Positions 1 to 6,844 of a stretch of DNA of 14,929 nt are shown in pieces. The notes under the pieces were generated by a model. That model made no database searches and was not told the DNA's origin. It was given only the letters and a program-made list of their open reading frames with translations. The position numbers were made by a program, and so were the translations under genes. How positions within the stretch are numbered: position 1 is the first letter of the stretch; each line of letters starts with the position of its first letter. Source of the DNA: Chlamydiota bacterium (lineage in GTDB: Bacteria > Chlamydiota > Chlamydiia > Chlamydiales > Simkaniaceae); NCBI GenBank assembly GCA_021772295.1, contig JAJFMG010000164.1, positions 1-14,929 on the forward strand. Reading direction: 5' to 3'.

Positions 1-376
1 GCTCTTTACTAATTGGGCAATATGGAGTGCCAATTCTTGCAAATAGGACTCTCATAAAATCATAGATGCCAGTAAGTGTGCCGACAGTTGATCTTGGATT
101 TTTACTTACCGTTTTTTGTTCAATAGCAATCGTTGGAGAGATACCGGTAATGGACTCCGCCTCAGGCTTAGTAAGATCACCTAAAAACCTCTTTGCATAA
201 GAAGAAAGAGACTCAACATAGCGCCTTTGTCCCTCTACATAAATGGTATCAAAAGCGAGGGAAGATTTTCCTGATCCTGAAACACCTGTAAAGATAATAA
301 GCTTTTGAGAATCTAAAGAGAGATCAACTTCTTTTAAGTTGTGGACTTTGACTTTCTTTAAGTCTATTTTTTTCAT
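1..376 (-). CDS. uvrA: UvrA, excinuclease ABC subunit A (N-terminal 125 residues, cut by window edge)
   Basis: ATPase subunit of the UvrABC nucleotide excision repair complex, which recognises bulky DNA lesions with UvrB. My translation from the ATG at 376-374 begins [20 protein letters not shown]. It contains the first Walker A motif GVSGSGKS (residues 31-38) followed by SSLAFDT, then [17 protein letters not shown] and [12 protein letters not shown]-like stretches (here AIEQK and NPRSTVG) that are highly characteristic of UvrA. The frame stays open to the left edge, so only the start of ABC domain I is present. The start is supported by an AAGG ribosome binding site (385-382) five bases upstream and a strong promoter. 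From memory, chlamydial UvrA proteins are about twice the usual ~940 residues; this fragment cannot test that. The neighbour pyk is divergent, the same uvrA/pyk adjacency as in Chlamydia. Confidence 0.97.
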   Translation of the reverse strand, partial: MKKIDLKKVKVHNLKEVDLSLDSQKLIIFTGVSGSGKSSLAFDTIYVEGQRRYVESLSSYAKRFLGDLTKPEAESITGISPTIAIEQKTVSKNPRSTVGTLTGIYDFMRVLFARIGTPYCPISKE

Positions 377-399
377 GGAAGCCTTTTTCAAAAGGTTTC

Positions 400-428
400 A
401 TTATAATGTCTATTGTTAGATATATCAA
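400..428 (-). promoter_or_regulatory. Sigma-70-type promoter of uvrA
   Basis: On the minus strand, a -35 element TTGATA (428-423) and a perfect -10 TATAAT (405-400) are separated by exactly 17 bases. This predicts a transcription start near 393 and a leader of about 17 bases before the uvrA ATG at 376. It is one of the best promoter matches in the window. A short inverted repeat CCTTTT/AAAAGG (382-387 and 390-395) overlaps the uvrA ribosome binding site, but its two-base loop is too tight to call a regulatory hairpin. Confidence 0.75.
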
Positions 429-489
429 GAAGTTCATTTCTAGTTTCAATAGGATAGCTGCATTTTACTTAACGGCTTGCCAATTCAAT

Positions 490-569
490 ACTTGTCGAAT
501 AAATGTAGGATGTCAAAGTGATTTGCTGAGCAAATAAAAAAGAATTCCGAATACAAAAAACTTGTCGAA
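490..569. repeat. Direct repeat pair ACTTGTCGAA upstream of pyk
   Basis: Two identical ten-base copies at 490-499 and 560-569, with start-to-start spacing of 70 bases (seven near-helical turns). The 15-base inverted repeat at 521-535 lies between them. The arrangement resembles paired protein-binding sites, but the copies are short and could be chance in AT-rich DNA. Function is unknown. Confidence 0.35.
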
Positions 570-687
570 GGTTTAATAAACACAAGCGCAAATCCCAGGT
601 CGCTTTTAATATATACTTTTTATTTTTCACTTAACTCATCTTTGCTATATGCTGCAATTTTTAGGCAAAAGTTAGGATGTGTCTCTT

Positions 688-2487
688 ATGCGTACTCGCA
701 CAAAAATTGTTTGCACCATTGGCCCGGCTGTCAATTCATATGAATCGATCAAAAAGTTAATTGATGCAGGTATGAATGTTGCTAGGATTAATTTTAGTCA
801 TGGTACACATGAAGAGCATGCAAAAGTTATTGCGCTTCTAAAAAAGGCAAGAGAAGAAAAAAAAGTTCCTTTATCCATTATGCTTGATACAAAGGGGCCT
901 GAAATTCGCCTTGGTAATCTCAAAGAACCATCTTTCGAGGTAAAAAGAAAGCAGAAGTTACAGCTTGTAAAAGATGATATTTTGGGTAGTGAGGAAGCTG
1001 TATCAATTACACCGCCCTCTGTTATAGATGATCTTGAAAAAGGAATGAAGGTTCTCATTGACGATGGGTATATTTATTCCAAAGTCATTGAGGTCAATAA
1101 GAAAGGGGTTGTCATTGAAATTGAAAATTCGGGTTTAATACGACCTCATAAGGGGGTAAATATCCCTCATGAAGAAGTAAATCTTCCTGCAATGACAGAA
1201 AGAGATATTGCGGATATTTCTTTTGGGTGTCAGCAAGATATAGATATATTAGCTGCATCTTTTATCCGCTCCTATGAACATGTTCTAGAAATCAAAAAAC
1301 TACTACACAAAAATAACAGCTCAAAAATTTTGGTTTTTTCGAAAATAGAGAGCGCCCTTGGAGTAAAAAATTTTGACTCAATTTTGCAAGCATCTGATGG
1401 AATTATGATCGCAAGGGGAGATTTAGGAGTAGAGCTTCCGTTAACACATGTTCCTAAATTGCAAAAAATGATGATTCGTAAATGTTACCGAGTATTCAAA
1501 CCTGTAGTTACAGCAACCCAAATGTTAGAATCAATGATACAAAGTCCAAGACCCACTCGGGCAGAGGTGTCCGATGTTGCGAATGCCATCTATGATAGTA
1601 CCTCCGCTGTGATGCTTTCTGGTGAAACAGCTGTTGGAAAATATCCGATTGAAACTATTCAAATTATGAAAAAAACAATCGAAGAAACTGAAAAAGATTT
1701 CAATTTTGAGCAGTTTTTTTATACAGATATTGCAACAAAAGTGTTTCAAGATATTTCATCATCAGTTGCCATTGCGGCTGTAAAAATTGCTTATAGCGCT
1801 AGAGGAAAGGCTATCTTAGTGTTTACGAATTCAGGATCTACGGCTAGGGCAATCGCAAGGTTTAGACCCAAAGTTCCAATCATCGCTCTAACCTCTAATG
1901 CAAAGACATATCATCAACTCGGATCTAATTGGGGAGTGATTCCCATTTTACATAATGTAAAGGATGTAAAAGAAGGTTTTAAAGTCGCTTCCTGCTATGC
2001 ACTTAAAAAAGGGCTTGTAGAATATGGAGACCTAGTTGTTGTATCCGCTGGTACTCCATTCGGAATCAGTGGCACTACAAATACACTTGTTGTTGAAAGT
2101 ATTGGGAATGTTTTGGTTCGAGGAGCTCCTTCAAAAGGTAATTCTGTTTTTGGGAAGGTTTGTTTAATACCAGCTTTTGATAAAAACAAGAAATATGATT
2201 GTAAAAAAGCTCTTATTGTAATTTCATCATGCGATGAGATTATGAAACCTGTGTTTAAAAATGCTCTTGGAGTGATTTTGCAAAATCATCCAGAAGATAA
2301 GGAATCAGAAAAACAGGCTAAAGCTCTTTGTGAGGAATATAAAATCCCACTTCTTAGAAGAGCTGACTTTGCTTGTAGTATTCTAAAAGATGGGCAAGAG
2401 GTAACACTAGACTCTACGAAGGGACTTATTTTCTTAGGAAATGAAAGTATGAATAAGTCAGATCTTCTTAAATCTTGTAAATCCTAA
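688..2487 (+). CDS. pyk: Pyruvate kinase with C-terminal PEP-synthase-like extension
   Basis: Transfers phosphate from phosphoenolpyruvate to ADP, giving pyruvate and ATP in the cytosol. I chose the ATG at 688 (599 aa) over the in-frame GTG at 679 because family members begin RTKIVCTIGP and AGGA (674-677) is ten bases upstream. Visible motifs: NFSHGTHEEH (~35-44), MLDTKGPEIR (~65-74, whose Glu suggests a K+-dependent enzyme), the active-site VFSKIESALG (Lys ~219), IARGDLGVELP (~241-251), TATQMLESM (~275-283), RPTRAEVSDVANAI (~288-301) and MLSGETAVGKYP. The usual ~470-residue enzyme ends near GTTNTLVV. About 115 more residues follow, resembling the extra C-terminal sequence of Bacillus-type pyruvate kinases (GNSVFGKV ... 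GQEVTLDSTKGLIF), but the LTSH histidine motif is absent. From memory, C. trachomatis Pyk is shorter (~485 aa). The stop codon overlaps that of convergent rsmE. Confidence 0.97.
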   Translation: MRTRTKIVCTIGPAVNSYESIKKLIDAGMNVARINFSHGTHEEHAKVIALLKKAREEKKVPLSIMLDTKGPEIRLGNLKEPSFEVKRKQKLQLVKDDILGSEEAVSITPPSVIDDLEKGMKVLIDDGYIYSKVIEVNKKGVVIEIENSGLIRPHKGVNIPHEEVNLPAMTERDIADISFGCQQDIDILAASFIRSYEHVLEIKKLLHKNNSSKILVFSKIESALGVKNFDSILQASDGIMIARGDLGVELPLTHVPKLQKMMIRKCYRVFKPVVTATQMLESMIQSPRPTRAEVSDVANAIYDSTSAVMLSGETAVGKYPIETIQIMKKTIEETEKDFNFEQFFYTDIATKVFQDISSSVAIAAVKIAYSARGKAILVFTNSGSTARAIARFRPKVPIIALTSNAKTYHQLGSNWGVIPILHNVKDVKEGFKVASCYALKKGLVEYGDLVVVSAGTPFGISGTTNTLVVESIGNVLVRGAPSKGNSVFGKVCLIPAFDKNKKYDCKKALIVISSCDEIMKPVFKNALGVILQNHPEDKESEKQAKALCEEYKIPLLRRADFACSILKDGQEVTLDSTKGLIFLGNESMNKSDLLKSCKS

Positions 2488-3188
2488 AGCTTTTGTGCAA
2501 GGACTGCCATTGCAGCAATAGCGGCTGTTTCACATCGTAAAATATTAGGACTTAAGGAAACCCCTTTTGCAAAGAGAGTCTCTTCCATAACGGCAATTTC
2601 ATTTTCGCTGAAACCTTTTTCAGGGCCATTAATAAATAAATAGGGTTTATTTGAAGAGACATGGTGAAGCATGTCTGGCGCTTTTTTAGAAATGTCACCA
2701 TAGAGCATACAGACAGATATTTCTTGCATTTCTACCATTTCATCTAAAAAAGTGATTTGTGGCATGAAGAGCCTTCCACTTTGCTTCATACTAGAGATCA
2801 TGATAAGTTCAAGTCGCTTTTTTTTGTTTTCAGTAAGGATAATTTTTTCAGATAGTGCGCTTGGGAAGAAAAAGAAACGAGTACATCCAAGCTCAATGCC
2901 TTTTTCTAAGATTAACTCTAAATTAGAAAGTTTTGGAAAACATTGCGCTAGAAAAAGATCAGGTTCGCTTTCCGCTTCTTCTAATAGTTTTATGATGGTA
3001 ATTTCTGCAGAGCGTTTCTCAATGCTTGTTATAATGCCTTCAAATAAAAAGCCTTTTCCATTAATGACTTCGATTTTGTCTCCAGACTTAGATCTCATCA
3101 CATTAAGATGATGGAGTTCATTGTCATGAAGGTTATATGTTTTATCTAATTCAATAGTTTCATCAATGAAATATCGATTATGTGGCAT
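2484..3188 (-). CDS. rsmE: RsmE, 16S rRNA (uracil-1498-N3)-methyltransferase
   Basis: SAM-dependent SPOUT-fold methyltransferase that makes m3U1498 in 16S rRNA of the 30S subunit. At 234 aa it has normal family length. The N-terminal PUA-like part carries HHLNVMRSKSGDKIEV (~26-41). The catalytic part has EKGIELGC (95-102), MKQSGR (134-139), LFINGPEKGF (184-193) and LRCETAAIAAMAVL (217-230). The SAM-binding GPEGGF is normally very conserved; here the fourth residue is Lys. It is the last gene of the cdaA operon. Its ATG overlaps the acyltransferase end by 11 bases, and a good ribosome binding site GGAG (3197-3194) lies five bases upstream inside that gene. Its stop overlaps the pyk stop, leaving no room for a terminator between the convergent genes. 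Confidence 0.93.
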   Translation of the reverse strand: MPHNRYFIDETIELDKTYNLHDNELHHLNVMRSKSGDKIEVINGKGFLFEGIITSIEKRSAEITIIKLLEEAESEPDLFLAQCFPKLSNLELILEKGIELGCTRFFFFPSALSEKIILTENKKKRLELIMISSMKQSGRLFMPQITFLDEMVEMQEISVCMLYGDISKKAPDMLHHVSSNKPYLFINGPEKGFSENEIAVMEETLFAKGVSLSPNILRCETAAIAAMAVLAQKL

Positions 3189-4458
3189 GAGGACTCCATA
3201 GAGTGTTTGGTCTACAAATTGCTTTTTTTATCACCATAGATAAATCATCGCCACTCGTCAAATGATCTTTTGCAAGTTTTTTAAGATCTTTCTGATTTAA
3301 TACAGAAAAAGCAGAAAGGTTTAAAAAATGTTTCTTAAGATGCGTTTCATTGGAAAAGTCAAATACCAATTTAAATCTATAATCAATAATGGGATTATCC
3401 AAATTTTGGTAGGGAAGAACTTCAATATTATCTAGATTGATTTTAGGGGCAATGTTTTCGTGGCAATAAACACTTATAAAAGCTTTGGGATAAATTTCTC
3501 TAAAAGTAGAAAGGAGGGAAAGAATTTTCTCATAGCCATGCTCAGGAATAGTAATTAATATTGAGTCATAGCGAAACTTATAAAATACATTTTTAGGTGT
3601 TTCTTGCTTCCATCGATTATGTTGCCATAGCCAATTTCCTGGGTTTTTTACTACACTTTTTCCAAAAGTGGTAAGCGCTTTTTCCATCATGGTTTGTGTG
3701 TTTTCTTCTAAAGAGAGGTTACTATCTGGATAAATGGGATCGGAGTAATGAATGATATACCTCCCTTTTTCTCTTCTTGTTGTGGCGACAAGAAGAGGAC
3801 AATTTCGTTTGCAAGCAAGTAACGCTGGAACAGGAGATGTATAGGCTTTTCTACCTAAAAAATTGGATGTGAAAGAGCTTTCTGGCATTCCTTGGTCACC
3901 AACAATTCCAAAGAATTTTCCTTCTTTGAGAGCCTTTAAGCCTTTTTTGATTCCTTCTTTGGGAGAGAATATGTCTCCATTAAATTGCTCTCGAATTTTC
4001 TGAATATAGGAATAGAGATACTTGTTTTTAATAGGTCTTCCAATGGCAACTCCTTTCATGCGAGAGCTACCCTCTAAAAAGAGTACCTCCCAATTTGATT
4101 GATGGCCGCAAAAAAAGATAAGACCTTTGTTTTGTCGATAGATTTCATCTGCTTTCTCAGGATTTTCACAAATAGCAACTTTAGAAATATCTTTAATTTT
4201 TTTAAATTTCCCATATTCCAAAAGAGTAATACAGAGATTTTGGAAGGACTCAATCGCAATCTGTTTTTTTGCTTTATCGGAAAAGGAGAGATCAGTTGCA
4301 AGAGAAAGATTGGACATCACCCTTTTTCTAAATTTAGTAGATAGGTAGAACATCAGTTTTCCAAGAACATTTCCCATCTTATGAATCCACAATAGAGGTA
4401 AAAATTGGATGGGAAATAAAAAAATCCGAAAAAGAATGTAACTGAGATAATGTTTCAT
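3178..4458 (-). CDS. LpxL/HtrB-family lipid A-type acyltransferase with extra C-terminal domain
   Basis: Likely a membrane-associated late acyltransferase adding a secondary acyl chain to lipid A. I place the start at the ATG at 4458 (426 aa), not a TTG three codons upstream, because that ATG overlaps the preceding stop as ATGA. An N-terminal hydrophobic stretch (~5-27, YILFRIFLFPIQFLPLLWI) fits a single anchor. The catalytic motif is GHQSNWEV, with His 119 and Glu 124 (HX4E). FGIVGDQG (~183-190) and the terminal family motif WLWQHNRWK (276-284) are also visible. The canonical enzyme of ~300 residues ends there. About 140 more residues follow with alternating strands and helices (DSILITIPEHGYEKI ... 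FKLVFDFSNE) that I do not assign firmly. Chlamydia has an htrB gene (CT010) next to ybbR. The acyl chain, acceptor and the exact family member (LpxL or LpxM) cannot be read from sequence. Confidence 0.88.
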   Translation of the reverse strand: MKHYLSYILFRIFLFPIQFLPLLWIHKMGNVLGKLMFYLSTKFRKRVMSNLSLATDLSFSDKAKKQIAIESFQNLCITLLEYGKFKKIKDISKVAICENPEKADEIYRQNKGLIFFCGHQSNWEVLFLEGSSRMKGVAIGRPIKNKYLYSYIQKIREQFNGDIFSPKEGIKKGLKALKEGKFFGIVGDQGMPESSFTSNFLGRKAYTSPVPALLACKRNCPLLVATTRREKGRYIIHYSDPIYPDSNLSLEENTQTMMEKALTTFGKSVVKNPGNWLWQHNRWKQETPKNVFYKFRYDSILITIPEHGYEKILSLLSTFREIYPKAFISVYCHENIAPKINLDNIEVLPYQNLDNPIIDYRFKLVFDFSNETHLKKHFLNLSAFSVLNQKDLKKLAKDHLTSGDDLSMVIKKAICRPNTLWSPHAT

Positions 4459-5597
4459 AAAAGGCAAGTTTCGGTGATTTCGGATAATCGCTGAGAATAA
4501 TCGAGATGCTTTACTTTTTCGCGGATCTTTTGTGAGCTTATCCAGGTTTTTTTATAATCAAGAGAGCTGACTAATGTATCTCTAAAACTTTCGATGTCGA
4601 CAAGAGATGGAATCACTATTCCATTATCTTTTGTTAGAACTTCCTTTCCACCATTATATTTTGATGAAATCACATAAAGGCCCATAGCTAGAGCTTCAAC
4701 GGTAACATTTGCAAAAGGATCATAGTAAGATGGAATTACAATGCTATCTGCCATTTGATAAAAGGGGGAAACGTTTTTTTGCTCTCCAACAAAATGCACT
4801 TTGTGAGCAAGACCAAGTTTTTTGGAAAGCTTTTGGAAATAAACAATATTTTTGTCCTTTCCAACTACAAGTAAGTTAAAATGATGATTTTTCATAAGAG
4901 CGAGAGCTTGAAGAAGAGGGGTTAGACCTTTTCTTTTAAAGCCAGTGCCTACAAAAAGAAATGTAAAGGCGGTTGGATCTAAGGAATATTTTTTGTTTAG
5001 AACTGCTCTTTTTTCAATCCATCTTGTAAATTCAGGTTCCATTTCATGCCATTCAACACCATTGTGTACAACTTGAATCTTGCTTGGGTGAACGTCATAG
5101 TGAGAGAGGATTTCCTGTTTTACCATATCGGAGTTGGTAAATAACGTTTTAAGCTCACTATGTTCAAAAGCTAATTTTTCTTGGAGTAAAATCGCTTTAT
5201 GCAAAGGGTTTATTCTATGAAGGCGATTTTTTATAGGACCTTCCATCAGTTTTCGCTGCATTAAAAAAGCTTTATGAACTCCATTACCTGCTCTAATATG
5301 TGTTTGGAATTTGGTTCGCTCCATTGCAAAAACAATATCGGGTTTATCTTCCATGCAAAGAATCTCAGCTTTTTCGGAGAATTCTTCCATTTTCAAAAAA
5401 CTCGCTTTTTGTCTTAGGGGCAGAAGCTTAGTAGTAATCTGCGCTTTAGCGTAGATTGGCACTTTGTCTGAGCAGACAAGGGTAACTTTTGCGCCTTGGT
5501 TTGCAAATGCATTCGCTAAACGCATTGTATACTTTTCTAAGCCACCAATGCTTTGCATGGATTGCTTAAGGATATAAATGCTTTTTTGCTTTTTCAC
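4455..5597 (-). CDS. GT4-family glycosyltransferase, WaaG (RfaG)-like
   Basis: GT-B-fold retaining glycosyltransferase of 380 aa; the WaaG family adds the first hexose to the heptose of the LPS inner core at the cytoplasmic face. WaaG-like signatures: SIGGLEKYTMRLANAF (~16-31), FAMERTKFQTHIRAGNGVH (~90-108; compare the FAMQRTPGQDIYRAGDG region of E. coli WaaG as I recall it), HYDVHPSKIQVVHNGVEW (~167-183), FVGTGFKRKGLTPLL (215-229) and the donor-site DPFANVTVEALAMGL (293-307). That last motif keeps the EX7E spacing but has Asp in the first position. Start is GTG at 5597, whose GTGA overlaps the ybbR stop; GAGGA (5611-5607) lies nine bases upstream inside a perfect hairpin. Sugar and acceptor are unproven. 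The gene is not part of the Chlamydia htrB-ybbR-ybbP cluster as I remember it. Confidence 0.88.
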   Translation of the reverse strand: MKKQKSIYILKQSMQSIGGLEKYTMRLANAFANQGAKVTLVCSDKVPIYAKAQITTKLLPLRQKASFLKMEEFSEKAEILCMEDKPDIVFAMERTKFQTHIRAGNGVHKAFLMQRKLMEGPIKNRLHRINPLHKAILLQEKLAFEHSELKTLFTNSDMVKQEILSHYDVHPSKIQVVHNGVEWHEMEPEFTRWIEKRAVLNKKYSLDPTAFTFLFVGTGFKRKGLTPLLQALALMKNHHFNLLVVGKDKNIVYFQKLSKKLGLAHKVHFVGEQKNVSPFYQMADSIVIPSYYDPFANVTVEALAMGLYVISSKYNGGKEVLTKDNGIVIPSLVDIESFRDTLVSSLDYKKTWISSQKIREKVKHLDYSQRLSEITETCLL

Positions 5598-6844
5598 GGG
5601 CTAGTTTCCTCAGAAACTAGAATGTGATTACCGTGGATTTGAGCAGAAAGAGAGAGTTTTTTATTGTTTTTGTCATACAGCTCAAATCGATTCATATAGT
5701 TTCGAAAACGGTTTCTTAGGTATTCTTCTCGCACCTTTGGATTTAAACTTTTGACTTGCTCTTCTGAGACATCAGACATGAGCATACTTACATATCGATT
5801 TTCTAGAACATGAGGGTTGATAAATTGCACACTCCATTGCAATTTAGGACTCGTTGTTGATCCATCTACAATTACAAGGATTTCAATCATGTCTTTCATG
5901 ACTTCTACAAATAGTTCTGAAACCCCCTTTGCATATAGGGGTTTAGTAATCATTTTTAAGCCGTTTTTGAGTTCAACAGTTTCATTTGGTGTTATTGACA
6001 CTTTTTGGGGGTGCAAGCTAGAGGTGTGGTCTGGAGGAAAATAAATATTTACTGGAATAGGACTTGTAAGAGAGAGCATTTCATAACGAACAAAGTCAAT
6101 TCTTAAGTTTTTTGCCTCTGGATCATTAATTTCAATGGGCGCATCGGAAAGACTTGGAACAGAAATTTTTTTCCAATCAGTTGGTACAAAAAAACTTACT
6201 GCATCTTTGTTTTTGCCAACGCTATCTGCGTGGATATCATCTAACTCATTTTTAGATACATCATTTAAGTTAAAGGTAAGACGCAAGCCTCTTGCTTTTA
6301 ATTTTTTTACCACTTCTTCAGGTCCTGATACTGTCATATATAGGTGATAGGGCCAAACATCAATAAAGTGATAGCCCTTAGGAGCAAGCCCAATGGGCTT
6401 GGTTACAATAATAGGAATTTTATCCGTGACTTGTTTTGTTAGCTTTACGATAAATGTTTTAGAAGAAACCTTATTGATTCCCTGGGCAATACTTACTTCG
6501 GGATTGAGAGAAGATAAGTTGCTTTTTGAAATGGTTACGATCCATTCATTTTTTTTATTGGCAGCGTCAATGATTACTTCTAAATCATTCGAGCTGATTT
6601 CTTCTAGGGTGTTTTTTTTCCCATTGAGGGTAAGTGTGACTGTTCGATTAAGGACTCCATCAGAGCGGATTCCGTCTATCGTTTTATTATGAGGAATATT
6701 GATAACTCGAATAGGAATATTTCTGACAGTTTTAGTAGTTGTTAGCGATTGATTCACAACAAGCCAAACAATAATTGCTAAAGCAAGGGCGACGGCCTTT
6801 CTTGGCCAGTTGTTGATAAAAAGTTTTTTAATCAAAGACTTCAT
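5594..6844 (-). CDS. ybbR: YbbR-domain protein, CdaR-like partner of diadenylate cyclase
   Basis: Membrane-anchored protein of 416 aa. Residues 1-12 are short and basic, then NNWPRKAVALALAIIVWLVV (11-30) is a single membrane segment typical of YbbR/CdaR N-termini. The rest is predicted to lie outside the cytoplasm and contains repeated YbbR-type beta units: about 36-130, 140-230 (KPIGLAPKGYHF ... VSGPEEVVKKLKA) and a third, more diverged one around 255-340. In Firmicutes CdaR binds CdaA and modulates c-di-AMP synthesis; the immediate upstream cdaA gene, with ATGA overlap (6844-6841), supports the same pairing here. The C-terminal codons form a hairpin over the ribosome binding site of the next gene. 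C. trachomatis CT011 is the positional counterpart. Role is inferred from family and context. Confidence 0.9.
   Translation of the reverse strand: MKSLIKKLFINNWPRKAVALALAIIVWLVVNQSLTTTKTVRNIPIRVINIPHNKTIDGIRSDGVLNRTVTLTLNGKKNTLEEISSNDLEVIIDAANKKNEWIVTISKSNLSSLNPEVSIAQGINKVSSKTFIVKLTKQVTDKIPIIVTKPIGLAPKGYHFIDVWPYHLYMTVSGPEEVVKKLKARGLRLTFNLNDVSKNELDDIHADSVGKNKDAVSFFVPTDWKKISVPSLSDAPIEINDPEAKNLRIDFVRYEMLSLTSPIPVNIYFPPDHTSSLHPQKVSITPNETVELKNGLKMITKPLYAKGVSELFVEVMKDMIEILVIVDGSTTSPKLQWSVQFINPHVLENRYVSMLMSDVSEEQVKSLNPKVREEYLRNRFRNYMNRFELYDKNNKKLSLSAQIHGNHILVSEETSP
5601..5620 (-). promoter_or_regulatory. Perfect hairpin over the glycosyltransferase ribosome binding site
   Basis: On the minus strand, CTAGTTTC (5620-5613), loop TGAG, then GAAACTAG (5608-5601): a perfect 8-base-pair stem with a four-base loop, ending three bases before the GTG start at 5597. 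The Shine-Dalgarno-like GAGGA (5611-5607) lies in the loop and the 3' arm. The same bases code for the last residues of YbbR (LVSEETSP). A ribosome finishing ybbR would have to melt this stem, so it would favour coupled translation. This function is inferred. Confidence 0.6.

Larger units (their letters stand above)
377..687. other. Intergenic region between divergent uvrA and pyk
   Basis: 311 bases without a gene. It holds the uvrA promoter near the left end. Toward pyk I see a -10-like TATACT (612-617) and a second AT-rich candidate at 646-651, but no convincing -35 for either, so the pyk promoter is only tentatively located in 590-660. The ten-base word ACTTGTCGAA occurs twice in direct orientation, at 490-499 and 560-569, 70 bases apart. 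A perfect 15-base inverted repeat ATTTGC-TGA-GCAAAT lies at 521-535; it is not followed by a T-run on either strand, so it is not a standard terminator. No tRNA, small ORF with homology, or riboswitch was recognised. Confidence 0.6.

Noticed and set aside
521..535. Inverted repeat ATTTGC-TGA-GCAAAT as a terminator
   Set aside because: There is no T-run after it on either strand, and no gene ends here: uvrA and pyk diverge.
679..687. GTG start of pyruvate kinase at 679
   Set aside because: The ribosome binding site AGGA would be one base away, and family N-termini match the ATG at 688.
2752..3111. 119-aa plus-strand open frame within rsmE
   Set aside because: Antisense to a clear RsmE coding region, with no homology I recognise and no ribosome binding site.
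6385..6401. Hairpin CAAGCCC-AAT-GGGCTTG inside ybbR
   Set aside because: A 7-bp perfect stem, but with no T-run, no nearby start codon, and it encodes the KPIGLAP segment of a YbbR repeat. Likely codon-driven.
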